From the NCBI GenBank assembly GCA_038524795.1, contig JBCBIJ010000004.1:286107-350106 (forward strand): DNA of 64,000 nt, written 5' to 3'. This DNA comes from CALBPI01 sp038524795 (GTDB taxonomy: Bacteria > Pseudomonadota > Gammaproteobacteria > Steroidobacterales > Woeseiaceae). Shown one piece after another: positions 44,135 to 53,368 of this stretch; position 1 is the stretch's first letter, and every line of letters begins with the position of its first letter. The translations under genes were made by a program, and so were the position numbers. The notes under the pieces are model-generated. The model worked only from the letters and a program-made list of their open reading frames with translations, had not been told where the DNA came from and did not search any database.

Positions 44135-44195
44135 CCGTGCCTGCACCCGTATTCGACGAGCGTGCGACAGCCGATGCGCTGGCGTGGAGGTTTTG

Positions 44196-45968
44196 ATGAA
44201 ATCACTTGCCCGCCGGCTGATTCTCACGTCGGCATCTCTGTTTCTTGCGGCGTCGGCCGTTGCCGCTGAGCCTGTGCGACGCATCACCATTACGTTCGAC
44301 GACGCGCCGCGTCCCGCCGGTGCATTCATGAGCGCGGCGCAGCGCACAACACTGTTGCTCGAGTCGCTGGCTGCGGGCGGCGTCGACGAAGCCATGTTCT
44401 TTGTTACGACGGGCAACCTTGAGAAGCGTGGTGAGCCCGGTGCCGCACGACTGCGGCGTTACACCGATGCCGGCCACACGCTGGCCAATCACTCGCACGT
44501 ACACGCCTCCGCCAATCGCACGGATGCGGCGGCTTTTGTTAGCGACATAGCCAAAGCGCAACGCGGGCTTGCAGGCTTTGATAACGTCGTTCCGTTCTTC
44601 CGCTTTCCCTTCCTGCACGAAGGCAACACGCGGGAACGTCGCGATGCCATTCGAGCGGGTCTGGCCAAGTTGTCGCTGAACAACGGCTACGTCACCGTCG
44701 ACAACTACGACTATTACCTGCAGTACCTGTTTGATGAGGCCGTGAAAGCGAAGCGGCCAATCGATCTCGATGCCTGGCGTGACGTATATGTCGAGGTGCT
44801 CATGGCGGCCGTGGGTTTCTACGACGACATCGCGCAACGCACGCTGGGTCGCTCGCCCGTGCATGTCATCCTGTTGCATGAGAATGATCTCGCCGCTTTG
44901 TTTGTTGATGATCTTGCGGCCGCCTTGCGTGGCGAGGGCTGGGAGATCGTGCCCGCGACCGAGGCCTACGATGATTCGATCGCCGAGGTGGTCCCCGACA
45001 CGCTGTTGCTGGGGCAAGGCCGCGTGGCAGCGATCGCGGCGACGCAGGGTGTGGCTTACCGCGAGCTCATTCACCCATACGAAAGCGAGTCCGAGCTGCG
45101 CGCGCTGCTGGTCGAGCGCGGTCTTGTCGGTCTTGCCCCGGGTGCCTACCTGAACCAGGCCGTACCGGGAGTAGTGCCTGAGAAGTTCGCGCCGGGCGTC
45201 GTGTCGCTAGACGACCGATTTGAGTACGGCCAGGGCTTTTCGGCGGATGGTAGGGAGCTCTATTTTGGCGTTGCGAGGGCGGGGTCGCGCGGCGAATTCT
45301 ATGGCATGCGCCACACGCGCGACGGTTGGACCGACCCCGAGCTCGTCCTGACGCATCCTGTCCATTCCTTCAGCGATCCGTTCCTCTCGCGCGACCGCAC
45401 ACGCTTGTACTTCATCTCGACCGGGCTTCAGGATGGCGGGCCCAACGACGTGACGCACGACATCGGTTACGTGCGGCGCACCCGAGACGGCTGGTCTGAC
45501 CCCGTCTACCTCGAGGCGCCTGTGCGAACTGAAGCGGATGAGTACTTCGTGTCCTTCACGAACGACGGCACGCTCGTGTTTTCCTCCAACCGATCGGAGG
45601 GTGATTTTGATATCTACAAGGCGTCACCGGACGGTGATGGCTTCGCAACCCCCGTGCGTCTCGAGGGCGGCGCGAACACGCGCGCCTATGAGGGTGACCC
45701 CTTCATCGCGCCCGATGGCAGTTACGTGCTGTTCAGCTCGACGCGGCTTTCCGGTGCGGGCAGCAGCGACATCTATGTGTCGTTCCGCGGCGATGACGGC
45801 CAGTGGTCTGAGGCGATCGCCTTGGGAAACGGCGTCAATACGTCGGGCCAGGAGTTTTGCCCATTCGTGACGCGCGACGGCCGCTTTTTGTTCTACACGA
45901 GCAACCAGGATTTGTACTGGGTCAATGCGGCGGTTATCGACCTCGCGCGTGAGCAGCGCGTCGACTGA
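44196..45968 (+). CDS. Exported polysaccharide deacetylase fused to a PD40/TolB-like propeller
   Basis: 590 residues. A signal peptide (MKSLARRLILTSASLFLAASAVAA) precedes a NodB-like deacetylase (about 28-260) with TITFDD (catalytic Asp and metal Asp, 35-36), the metal-binding NHSHVHAS (99-103), FFRFPFLHEG (Arg136) and VILLHEND (His228). From about 335, repeated strands such as FSADGRELYFGV, FSDPFLSRDRTRLYFIS, SFTNDGTLVFSSNRSEGDFDIY and FIAPDGSYVLFSSTR form PD40-type propeller repeats. The deacetylase would remove acetyl groups from a polysaccharide while the propeller binds a partner. TGGAGG lies six bases before ATG 44196. Confidence 0.87.
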   Translation: MKSLARRLILTSASLFLAASAVAAEPVRRITITFDDAPRPAGAFMSAAQRTTLLLESLAAGGVDEAMFFVTTGNLEKRGEPGAARLRRYTDAGHTLANHSHVHASANRTDAAAFVSDIAKAQRGLAGFDNVVPFFRFPFLHEGNTRERRDAIRAGLAKLSLNNGYVTVDNYDYYLQYLFDEAVKAKRPIDLDAWRDVYVEVLMAAVGFYDDIAQRTLGRSPVHVILLHENDLAALFVDDLAAALRGEGWEIVPATEAYDDSIAEVVPDTLLLGQGRVAAIAATQGVAYRELIHPYESESELRALLVERGLVGLAPGAYLNQAVPGVVPEKFAPGVVSLDDRFEYGQGFSADGRELYFGVARAGSRGEFYGMRHTRDGWTDPELVLTHPVHSFSDPFLSRDRTRLYFISTGLQDGGPNDVTHDIGYVRRTRDGWSDPVYLEAPVRTEADEYFVSFTNDGTLVFSSNRSEGDFDIYKASPDGDGFATPVRLEGGANTRAYEGDPFIAPDGSYVLFSSTRLSGAGSSDIYVSFRGDDGQWSEAIALGNGVNTSGQEFCPFVTRDGRFLFYTSNQDLYWVNAAVIDLAREQRVD

Positions 45969-45971
45969 GAC

Positions 45972-47456
45972 TCAGTCCGCGTACAGCGTCTCGAGGTCTA
46001 CAGCCACGCCATCTTCCTGCACGATGGCGCAATGCTGCCGGTTCAGATCCCGCGGCTGTTGCACGCCGCAGGAATGCGCGATGACCTCGAGCTCCTTGTG
46101 CATGCCCTTCGCGTAGCGCGCGACCCGCTTGGCCTTGTTGGCGGCGACGAGACCGCGCTGCAGCTTTTTGTCGTGCGTCGTGATGCCCGTGGGGCAGGTA
46201 TTCTTGTTGCACTGCATGGCCTGAATGCAGCCCAGCGACAGCATGAAGCCGCGCGCGGACTGCACGAAGTCGGCGCCCGCGCAGAGTGCCCAGGCGATAT
46301 CGACGGGGTTGATGAGCTTGCCGCTCGCGACCACTTTGACGCGCTCGCGCAGCCCGTGCTTCTCGAGCAGATCGACCACCGATGGCAGTGATTGTTCGAT
46401 CGTCAGCCCCATGTTGTCGATGAGTGACAACGGTGCGGCACCCGTGCCGCCATCGCCCGAGTCCACGGTCACGAAGTCAGGCGCCGATTCCACGCCGCGC
46501 GCATTGATGCGTCGCAATAGCGACTCAAACGCACCCGGGTTGCCGACGACGATCTTGATGCCGACGGGTTTGCCGCCCGTCTCGCGGAGCAGCGTGATGA
46601 AGTCGAGCAACTCGTCGTCGCTGCTGATCTCCGGATGGCGGTTGGGGCTGATGGAATCCTCGCCCACGGGGATGCCACGAATCTCACTGACCTGTCGCGA
46701 GACTTTCGCGCCGGGCAGAATGCCGCCCTTACCGGGCTTGGCGCCCTGCGCGAGCTTGATCTCGCACATGCGCACAGTCGGGTTGGCCATGACCTCGCGG
46801 AATTTATCGGCGTCGAAGTGGCCTTCCGCGTCACGCACGCCGTACTTGGCCGTACCGATCTGAAACACGATGTCGGCGCCGCCCTCGAGGTGGAACGGCG
46901 ACAAGCCGCCTTCGCCCGTGTTGAGCCAGATGCCGGCCTCCGCGGCACCCATTGAGAGCGCGCGTACAGCGGGTTTCGAAATGGCGCCGTAGCTCATGGC
47001 GGATACGTTGAAAATCGAGGAGGTCGTGAACGGCTCACGACACTGCGGTCCCACGGTGACGGCGGCGATGGGCTCGGCGTCCTGGTCGAGCACGGGGTAG
47101 GGACTGTTCACAAGCATCGGCGTGCCGACGCGGTCGGTCTGCAGCGTCGAGCCGAAGGCGACCGTGTTGTCTTCGCCCTTGGCCGCGCGGTACACCCAGC
47201 TGCGCTGCTCACGGTTGAACGGCATCTCCTCGCGGTCGAGCGCGTAGAAGTACTGCCGGAAAAACTGCCCGAGATGTTCGAAGCGATAGCGCAGACGCCC
47301 GATCACGGGGAAGTTGCGCCGAATCGCGTGCTTGGTCTGGGTGACGTCGATGACGTAGAGCACCACGATCCAAAGTACGAAGGCGCCAAAGACGAGCAGC
47401 AGCAGGCTGCCCAGAGTGTCGAGGACGTTGGTCATACGTGATACAGCGTCCGGCAT
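45972..47456 (-). CDS. FMN-binding glutamate-synthase-family protein with N-terminal membrane helix
   Basis: 494 residues. A transmembrane helix (LDTLGSLLLLVFGAFVLWIV, about 12-31) precedes a glutamate-synthase-like (GltB C-terminal) FMN barrel: SAMSYGAISKPAVRAL, GEGGLSPFHLEGGADIV, AQGAKPGKGGILPGAKV, VTVDSGDGGTGAAPL and VVASGKL. The Cys cluster of the 3Fe-4S site lies in GCIQAMQCNKNTCPTG. It lacks the glutaminase domain, so it is not a complete glutamate synthase; the substrate is unknown. Start is ATG 47456 (or 47435). Confidence 0.87.
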   Translation of the reverse strand: MPDAVSRMTNVLDTLGSLLLLVFGAFVLWIVVLYVIDVTQTKHAIRRNFPVIGRLRYRFEHLGQFFRQYFYALDREEMPFNREQRSWVYRAAKGEDNTVAFGSTLQTDRVGTPMLVNSPYPVLDQDAEPIAAVTVGPQCREPFTTSSIFNVSAMSYGAISKPAVRALSMGAAEAGIWLNTGEGGLSPFHLEGGADIVFQIGTAKYGVRDAEGHFDADKFREVMANPTVRMCEIKLAQGAKPGKGGILPGAKVSRQVSEIRGIPVGEDSISPNRHPEISSDDELLDFITLLRETGGKPVGIKIVVGNPGAFESLLRRINARGVESAPDFVTVDSGDGGTGAAPLSLIDNMGLTIEQSLPSVVDLLEKHGLRERVKVVASGKLINPVDIAWALCAGADFVQSARGFMLSLGCIQAMQCNKNTCPTGITTHDKKLQRGLVAANKAKRVARYAKGMHKELEVIAHSCGVQQPRDLNRQHCAIVQEDGVAVDLETLYAD

Positions 47457-47465
47457 GCAAGAAAC

Positions 47466-47888
47466 CTAAAGCAGGCGATTGAGACTCTCAAGGTAGGCCA
47501 GCTCGTCGGGCAGCGTGTTGTCACGCTGCGCGCGCCAGAGTGCCTCACCCAGACATTCGAGCATGGCGTGCTCGGCCTCGTGCGGCCCACCCATCTTGCC
47601 AGCAAGCTGCGCGTGCACATCACGAATACCGACGGGGCGATTGGTCGACACCTGTTCGCGAATCGCGAGATGCATTCCCATGTGCAGGAAGGGGTTGCTT
47701 TGGCCCTGCTCGGGCGCGAAATCTGCTTCAACAGCGTCATCCACGAGCATGGGGTGGTACTCGGGGTGCTCACCCACCACCTCGGCGATTTGCGCCTCGA
47801 GCGCGGACATGGGCTGACCCGCGCGCTTCAGGCGCCAGGCCTGCACGTACATGCGTCGCAGCTCGTTGCGATCGTTTCCAAACAGCAT
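47466..47888 (-). CDS. DUF1841 family protein
   Basis: 140 residues. MLFGNDRNELRRMYVQAW and NPFLHMGMHLAIREQVSTNRP are the DUF1841 signatures; the function is unknown. ATG 47888 gives the usual family length of about 140. It lies nine bases before the FMN-protein gene in the same direction and may be cotranscribed with it. It is an ordinary conserved hypothetical of beta- and gammaproteobacteria. Confidence 0.85.
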   Translation of the reverse strand: MLFGNDRNELRRMYVQAWRLKRAGQPMSALEAQIAEVVGEHPEYHPMLVDDAVEADFAPEQGQSNPFLHMGMHLAIREQVSTNRPVGIRDVHAQLAGKMGGPHEAEHAMLECLGEALWRAQRDNTLPDELAYLESLNRLL

Positions 47889-47934
47889 CCCGCGATTATC
47901 CCATATCGCGGGCCACAGGCCGATGCGTGTGCCG

Positions 47935-49743
47935 CTACTCCGCGGCGATGGCGGCCGGCAGGATGGCACCTTGCATATATCGATCCCGGAATTCACCGCG
48001 CGTGCGGCCGTCGCTGTAGTTGCCGGCGTTGAACATCACCACGAGTTCCAGCTCAGGAACCACGAACAGCATCTGCCCGCCGTTGCCAGCGGCCTGGTAG
48101 ACCGGAACAATGCGATCTCCGGCCTGGAAGGTGCGGCGCCACCAGCCAAATCCGTAGTCGTCTTCTCTATTGATCGAGCTTTGCGCGGCTGCTGATTCGC
48201 GCACCCAGTCCTCGGACACGACGCGATGCCCGTTCCAGGTACCGCCGTCGAGGTAGAGCTGGCCGAGCTTCAAGAAGTCGCGCGGGCGCAAGCGAATCCC
48301 GCCGCCCAGATACCCCCGTTCCATGGGTGACAGGTTCATGTGGTAGTGCCCCATCTGCAGAGGCACCGCGAGCTGCTCGTGAAAGAAACGTGGCAGGCTG
48401 CGGCCCGTCGCCTTGCTGATCGCGCCGCCGAGCAGGTTGATGCCTGCGCTGCAGTAGATGTCTGCCTCGCCGGGCTCCGCGCTCATGGGCAAGTCCAGCG
48501 TGTAGCGGTACCAGTCGGGTTGTTCGCTCTGGCTCTGCATGCGGTCTTCGTTGCCGGGCGAGTCTTCGTAGTCGCCGTCGTCGCAGGCCAGACCCGGTGA
48601 CATGGTCACCAGGTGGCGCAGTGTCATGCGTTCTTTTCGCGGGTCCGGATTGGCGAAGGCCTCGACGCCGCCGTAGAAGTCGTAGACCGGCGCATCGACG
48701 CTGTCGATGGCGCCGGTTCGGATGGCCGCGCCCAGCAGCACCGAGCCCAGGGACTTGCCAGCCGAACGTGAATCATGCGTGCGCTCTCGGTGGTAGCCGT
48801 GGAAATACGACTCGAACACGAGCTGGCCGCGGTGTGCGATGAGCAACGCATGGATGTAGGGCGCCCGGAGTTGCGTGGGCTCAAACGCGTGGATGTCGTT
48901 GAGCATATCGAGCAGCGCCTGTTCATCGAGGCCGGATGCCGCGGGCGCGGCGGTTTGCCAGCCGTCGTCGAGCACTGCGGGGCGTAACAGCGTGTCGACG
49001 GCCGCAGTTGTACGTTGCGGGTAGAAGCCCGGGGCGTCATTGCGGGCGCGGCGTGAGAAGTCCATGGTCATGCCGGTTCGTGGGATGAGCATGGTGAATC
49101 GTTGCCCGGCTTCAATACTGCGGGCGTAGGCCAGTTGCTGCTCGTCTGCGTTGTAGAAAGTGATGCCCTGGTCATCCGCGATGGCCGAATCAATGCGAAA
49201 CCACACACCGAGGTTGCGCTGCGGATTTCGCAGGAAGGTTCGATAGCGATCTTCGCCCGGGGTGGCGCCGTCTGGGTCGGGTGTCAGCGGGATGTTCAGT
49301 GAGACGACATCGCGCAGTGGCGAGACAGTGCCGCTGAGCACACCGTCACCAGCGGGAGCCAGCGTCACGGGCGTCGCCGTTGGGTAGTTGTGAATGATCC
49401 CGGGGGGCTGAAACCAGTGTCCCGTGACGACGCCGGCATCTGCAGCCTGGTGGCCGATGAAATGGCCCAGATCGTCGACGGCGAATTGCCATTGGGTGGT
49501 GCCGTCTTGTTGCCGCGACTGCGTGACGCGCGCCCGTGCACCCTGGATTTCGGCGACCCAGTCGTCGCCGACGCGATGCAGCGTGACTGGGCCGCCCAGC
49601 CGCGGGCCGAAGTCGGCGTCGGCAACCCAGAGGCCTTCCCAAATGCCGGCGGTCGGCGTTTCTTCCTGGGCATAGCCACTGGCAGTGACAAGGGCAGCTG
49701 CCCATGCCGCAGCCAGCGCGCCGACAATCCGTGATCGAGTCAT
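47935..49743 (-). CDS. Exported serine hydrolase (class C beta-lactamase family) with large N-terminal domain
   Basis: 602 residues. Signal peptide MTRSRIVGALAAAWAAALVTASGYA, then a beta-rich N-terminal domain of about 230 residues, then the catalytic domain with RSAGKSLGS (S-x-x-K), YCSAGIN (Tyr of the second motif) and YQAAGNGGQM (third-motif region). It is probably a periplasmic esterase or peptidase. The start overlaps the GntR-regulator stop as ATGA, so it is the likely target of that regulator. It is a distant paralogue of the enzyme at 28808-30223 but has a different N-terminal domain. Confidence 0.87.
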   Translation of the reverse strand: MTRSRIVGALAAAWAAALVTASGYAQEETPTAGIWEGLWVADADFGPRLGGPVTLHRVGDDWVAEIQGARARVTQSRQQDGTTQWQFAVDDLGHFIGHQAADAGVVTGHWFQPPGIIHNYPTATPVTLAPAGDGVLSGTVSPLRDVVSLNIPLTPDPDGATPGEDRYRTFLRNPQRNLGVWFRIDSAIADDQGITFYNADEQQLAYARSIEAGQRFTMLIPRTGMTMDFSRRARNDAPGFYPQRTTAAVDTLLRPAVLDDGWQTAAPAASGLDEQALLDMLNDIHAFEPTQLRAPYIHALLIAHRGQLVFESYFHGYHRERTHDSRSAGKSLGSVLLGAAIRTGAIDSVDAPVYDFYGGVEAFANPDPRKERMTLRHLVTMSPGLACDDGDYEDSPGNEDRMQSQSEQPDWYRYTLDLPMSAEPGEADIYCSAGINLLGGAISKATGRSLPRFFHEQLAVPLQMGHYHMNLSPMERGYLGGGIRLRPRDFLKLGQLYLDGGTWNGHRVVSEDWVRESAAAQSSINREDDYGFGWWRRTFQAGDRIVPVYQAAGNGGQMLFVVPELELVVMFNAGNYSDGRTRGEFRDRYMQGAILPAAIAAE

Positions 49744-50402
49744 TTCTGTGCTCCTTCAGTGGCGGTACGTTGCGCCAGCCAGTTCACGATGGGTTGAGCG
49801 CCTGATTGCAAATTTCGCTTGAGACCTGCGCAGGCGGCATCGAGGTCCCCGTCTCGCAGCGCGGCCATGATTCGCTCGTGTTCGTCGCCCGCATTCCAGA
49901 CGTTGTCCGTCTCGCGGAACAGGGCGTGCTCATAACACCGCGTGCGGCCGATGATCTGTTCGATGAGTTCGAGCAGAACGGAATTGGGGCAATGCTCGAG
50001 CAGCTTGCGGTGCCATTGATCATCGAGGTCGATGGCGCGCGATGGACTGCGGGCAGCGCGCATGGCGTTGTTGATTCGCTCGAGTTGTTCCAAGGGTTTT
50101 TTACCGGGCAGGCCGGCCATCGCCAGCGCGGCCGGATCAAGAATCGGGCGGATCGCGTAGAGCTCCAGAAAGTCATCGAGCGTCAGCGGTGTGACGAAGA
50201 AACCGCGCCGCGGCTCGGTCGTGACCACGCCTTCGGTGACGAGGCGCATGAGGCCCTCGCGCAACGGGGTGCGGCTGATCTCAAGCGACTTCGCGAGGTG
50301 CACCTCGTTGATGCGGGCGCCGTCGGCGAGCGTCCCGTCGACGATCATCGCGCGAATGGCGTCGGCTGCGGCCGCACTGATGCTCTGTGCCTCAATCTGC
50401 AT
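49740..50402 (-). CDS. GntR-family regulator, FadR/FCD subfamily
   Basis: 220 residues. The N-terminal winged helix has ADAIRAMIVDGTLADGARINEV, LAKSLEISRTPLREGLMRL and GVVTTEPRRGFFV, and the C-terminal FCD helical domain has the metal-ligand-like DDQWHRKLLEH and HERIMAALRDGDLDAA. FCD regulators usually sense organic acids. The gene is coupled to the serine hydrolase gene downstream. A perfect palindrome overlaps its own start codon, indicating autorepression. Confidence 0.92.
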   Translation of the reverse strand: MQIEAQSISAAAADAIRAMIVDGTLADGARINEVHLAKSLEISRTPLREGLMRLVTEGVVTTEPRRGFFVTPLTLDDFLELYAIRPILDPAALAMAGLPGKKPLEQLERINNAMRAARSPSRAIDLDDQWHRKLLEHCPNSVLLELIEQIIGRTRCYEHALFRETDNVWNAGDEHERIMAALRDGDLDAACAGLKRNLQSGAQPIVNWLAQRTATEGAQK

Positions 50403-50416
50403 ACTGTATACAGTAT
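50401..50416. promoter_or_regulatory. Perfect 16-bp palindrome, probable GntR operator
   Basis: ATACTGTATACAGTAT is a perfect palindrome that begins inside the GntR start codon (ATG, 50400-50402). The TGTATACA core is like sites bound by FCD-type GntR proteins. Binding would block initiation of the regulator-hydrolase operon. Confidence 0.82.
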
Positions 50417-50454
50417 TGATTCACGGCCCGTGGCGCAAGCGTTGGTGCTGACGC

Positions 50455-51096
50455 CTATTCGGGGCGGGGTGTCTTCTTACGGAATTCGCACCATTCGGCG
50501 ACGCTGCAGCGCCAGCACTCGGGCTTGCGTGCCTTGCAGACGTAGCGGCCGTGGAGGATTAGCCAGTGGTGGGCGTCGACCAGAAACTCCTCGGGTACGA
50601 GGCGCATGAGGCGCTTCTCGACCTCGAGCACAGTTTTGCCCCAGGCGATGCCCGTCCGGTTCGAGACGCGGAAGATGTGCGTGTCGACGGCCATGGCAGG
50701 CTCGCCGAAGGCCGTGTTGAGCACGACGTTAGCTGTCTTGCGGCCGACACCCGGAAGCGCCTGCAGTGCCTCGCGATCGCGGGGGACCTCGCTGCCGTGT
50801 TCAGCGACGAGAATCTCGCAGGTCTTGATGACGTTCTTGGCTTTTGAGTTGAACAGACCGATGTGCCTGATGAAGGGTGTGATCCCTTTGACACCCAGTG
50901 CCGCGATGGCCTCGGGTGTATTGGCCACGGGGAACAGCTTTTGCGTTGCCAAGTTCACGCTGACGTCGGTGGCCTGCGCGGAGAGGATCACGGCGATCAG
51001 CAGCTCAAAGGCGTTGGCGTACTCGAGCTCCGTGGTCGGCTTTGGATTCGCCGCACGCCAGGTTTCAAACATAGCCGTGCGCTTAGCTTTGTTCAC
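50455..51096 (-). CDS. nth: Endonuclease III
   Basis: 213 residues. Helix-hairpin-helix LPGVGRKTANVVLN with the catalytic Lys, then AVDTHIFRVSNRTG (catalytic Asp), and the 4Fe-4S cluster Cys pattern C-x6-C-x2-C-x5-C in CKARKPECWRCSVAEWC. It is a DNA glycosylase/AP lyase that removes oxidised pyrimidines. GTG 51096 gives an N terminus NKAKR matching E. coli Nth and overlaps rnfE by 14 bases. Its place after rnfE is the same as in E. coli. An upstream ATG would add a shadow extension. Confidence 0.97.
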   Translation of the reverse strand: MNKAKRTAMFETWRAANPKPTTELEYANAFELLIAVILSAQATDVSVNLATQKLFPVANTPEAIAALGVKGITPFIRHIGLFNSKAKNVIKTCEILVAEHGSEVPRDREALQALPGVGRKTANVVLNTAFGEPAMAVDTHIFRVSNRTGIAWGKTVLEVEKRLMRLVPEEFLVDAHHWLILHGRYVCKARKPECWRCSVAEWCEFRKKTPRPE

Positions 51097-51733
51097 GCGC
51101 AAGCTCCGGGTTTGCCTGGCCTTGGCGGCTGGCGATGACGTTGCGTGCGACGAGCACGGCCGCCAGCGCAAAAAAGGCGCCCGGCGGCAGCAGCGCGATA
51201 AGCACGCCACCGTCAACGAGGGTGATGCCCGCGTTGCCCGCGCCTGGGATCAGCGTGCCCAGGTCGCGAAACAGGGTGCCGTGGCCGACGAGTTCGCGCA
51301 GTGCGCCGACGACAACGAGCACCCAGCCGAAACCGAGCCCGTGCGCGAGGCCATCGGCAAATGCGCGCCCAACGGGCTGTCGCGATGCAAAGGCTTCGGC
51401 GCGGGCCACGATGGCGCAGTTGGTCACGATGAGCGGCAGGAAGATACCGAGCCGCGCATGCAGCGTGGGTGCGTAGGCGTGGAACGCGAGCTCAGTGGCG
51501 GTCACGAGCGCGGCAATCACGAGCACGTAAGCGGGGATGCGGATCTCGGGCTGCAGTGCACGCCGCGTGATCGACACAATGGTATTGCTGGCCGTCAGAA
51601 CGAATAGGGTCGCGACGGCCAAGCCCAGCGCATTTACAGCGGTGTTCGTGACGGCCAGCAACGGGCACAGGCCAAGCAGTTGCACAATGCCGGGATTGTT
51701 GTGCCAGAGACCATCGCGCCAGATCGTGTTCAC
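51083..51733 (-). CDS. rnfE: Rnf electron-transport complex subunit E
   Basis: 216 residues, six membrane segments. GLWHNNPGIVQLLGLCPLLAV near the N terminus and FLPLIVTNCAIVARAEAFA are RnfE/NqrD signatures; the Cys of CPLLAV and TNCAI take part in the membrane iron site shared with RnfA. The Rnf complex couples electron flow between NADH and ferredoxin or flavodoxin to ion movement, and in E. coli reduces SoxR. Named rsxE in E. coli. The start overlaps rnfG by four bases (ATGA). Confidence 0.95.
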   Translation of the reverse strand: MNTIWRDGLWHNNPGIVQLLGLCPLLAVTNTAVNALGLAVATLFVLTASNTIVSITRRALQPEIRIPAYVLVIAALVTATELAFHAYAPTLHARLGIFLPLIVTNCAIVARAEAFASRQPVGRAFADGLAHGLGFGWVLVVVGALRELVGHGTLFRDLGTLIPGAGNAGITLVDGGVLIALLPPGAFFALAAVLVARNVIASRQGQANPELAREQS

Positions 51734-52338
51734 GGCGCCGCCTCCATTGATTGCGCATAAACGAGCGTTTCGTGCACCGCCTCCACGACGGCGCGCGGCG
51801 TGATTGTGGCGCCCGTGAAGGCATCAAAGGCGCCACCGTCGCGCTTGAGTGCCCACACGCTGCCGTCGTCGTCACCAAGGCCGCGCCCGTCAAAGCTTGT
51901 GATCCAGTCGGAACGCTCGCGCTCTATGTTCGTGCCCAAGCCCGGCGTTTCGGTGTGGCTCACGACCCGAACACCCGTTACCACCAATGCCGCATCGATT
52001 CCCACGAGCAGCGAGATGGGTCCCCCGTAGCCCGCAGCTTGCACCTCGAACACGCGCGCCACGCGCGCGCCGCCGTTGAAGGCTTCGTAGATGCGCGCCG
52101 GCGCGTCGCCGGGCAGTCGGTGCGGGGGTTCGACAACGGTCGGTGCGTCGTAGTCCAGTGTGTCGAACGCTGTTGCGCCCAGCACGCTTTCGAACTGTGC
52201 GAGCCTCGCCGCGTGCGTGTTGGCGGCGATGCGTTCGTCCGTGAGTCGCCAGCCGCCCGCAACGATCGCAGCCGCAATAGCCGCAAATAGGCCGAGCTTG
52301 AGCGTGCCGCCGATGACGCCGCCGCGATTAGCGCTCAC
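51730..52338 (-). CDS. rnfG: Rnf electron-transport complex subunit G
   Basis: 202 residues. One N-terminal membrane helix (LKLGLFAAIAAAIVAGGW) anchors a periplasmic FMN-binding domain. The covalent FMN site is the Thr in FTGATIT (about residue 178), with TPGLGTNIER and ETPGLG typical of RnfG/NqrC. It passes electrons between membrane subunits. Overlaps rnfD by 11 bases and rnfE by four. Full length for the family. Confidence 0.95.
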   Translation of the reverse strand: MSANRGGVIGGTLKLGLFAAIAAAIVAGGWRLTDERIAANTHAARLAQFESVLGATAFDTLDYDAPTVVEPPHRLPGDAPARIYEAFNGGARVARVFEVQAAGYGGPISLLVGIDAALVVTGVRVVSHTETPGLGTNIERERSDWITSFDGRGLGDDDGSVWALKRDGGAFDAFTGATITPRAVVEAVHETLVYAQSMEAAP

Positions 52339-53368
52339 GACCCAGGATCCTCGGCGCCGTGAAGTGGTCGATGAGCGGGACGGCCGCGTTCATGAGCAAC
52401 ACGGCAAACGCGATGCCGTCGGGGTAACCGCCCCACTTGCGGATGACCCAGGCAATGAAACCGATGCCGAATCCGTAAATGAGCCGGCCGCGGGGGCTCG
52501 TCGCCGCAGAAACGGGGTCGGTCGCGATGAAGAAGGCGCCGAGCAAGGTCGCGCCACTAAACAGGTGAAAGCCGGGCCCGCCGCTGGCGCCGCCTGTGAT
52601 GACGCTGTCGAGCGTGGCCGGGATCAGCATGCCCGCAAGCACGGCGACGGGGATGTGCCAGCGGATGATGCCGCGGTAGAGCAGCCAGCCGCCGCCCAGT
52701 GCGATGAAGTTACCGATCCACTCCCAACCGCGGCCGCCGAAGTCGCCAAACATCGGGCTCGCGGAGCGCAGCTCCTCGAGCATGAGTTGGTCGCGCGCCG
52801 CGGTGCGCACGAGGTCGAGTGGGGTCGCGCGTGTAATGGCGTCAAGCTCGAGCCCCGCGGGCCAGCCACCCGTGAACAAGTAGGTCAGGCGTTCGAGGAC
52901 ACTCGGTCTCACGTAGTCGAGGTCGCCGATGGCGGGTGGCAGCCAACTGCTCATGGCGACGGGGAAGGCGATGAGCACAAACGCGTAGCCCAGCATGGCG
53001 GGGTTGAACGGGTTAAAGCCGATGCCGCCGTAAACGTGCTTGGCGAGCAGAACGGCTGCCCCGCAGGCCGTGATGGTGACCCAGACAGGCAGGTAGGTCG
53101 GCAGCGCGAAAGCGAGCAAGACGCCCGTGAGGATGGCGCTGCAGTCGCTGAGCGTGGTCGCCACAGGTAGGCCGCGCAGCTTGAGCGCCAGCGCCTCGAA
53201 ACCCACGCAGGCAGCGATGCACAGCGCGATGTTGAACAGGATGCCGAAGCCGAAAAAAAAGAAGTAAATGACGGCCGCCGGCAAGAGCGCGAGCGACACC
53301 TCGCGCATCACTGCGCCCACGCCCGTTTCTGGTCGCAGGTAAGGCGAGAGGGCGGGCTCGAAGCGCAT
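52328..53368 (-). CDS. rnfD: Rnf electron-transport complex subunit D
   Basis: 346 residues, with about nine membrane helices. AKHVYGGIGFNPFNPAMLGYAF and FFIATDPVSAATSPRGR are RnfD/NqrB signatures. The probable covalent FMN Thr is in TRATPLD (about 182), the position used in E. coli RsxD. The subunit forms part of the ion-conducting core. It shares a single base with rnfC. E. coli name rsxD. Confidence 0.95.
   Translation of the reverse strand: MRFEPALSPYLRPETGVGAVMREVSLALLPAAVIYFFFFGFGILFNIALCIAACVGFEALALKLRGLPVATTLSDCSAILTGVLLAFALPTYLPVWVTITACGAAVLLAKHVYGGIGFNPFNPAMLGYAFVLIAFPVAMSSWLPPAIGDLDYVRPSVLERLTYLFTGGWPAGLELDAITRATPLDLVRTAARDQLMLEELRSASPMFGDFGGRGWEWIGNFIALGGGWLLYRGIIRWHIPVAVLAGMLIPATLDSVITGGASGGPGFHLFSGATLLGAFFIATDPVSAATSPRGRLIYGFGIGFIAWVIRKWGGYPDGIAFAVLLMNAAVPLIDHFTAPRILGRER

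Noticed and set aside
45972..47456. Large subunit of glutamate synthase
   Set aside because: It lacks the glutaminase and other GltB domains and has a membrane helix; only the FMN domain is present.
52160..53170. 336-residue plus-strand frame opposite rnfD
   Set aside because: Its sequence is the low-complexity antisense of rnfD/rnfG, with no domain, signal or ribosome-binding site.
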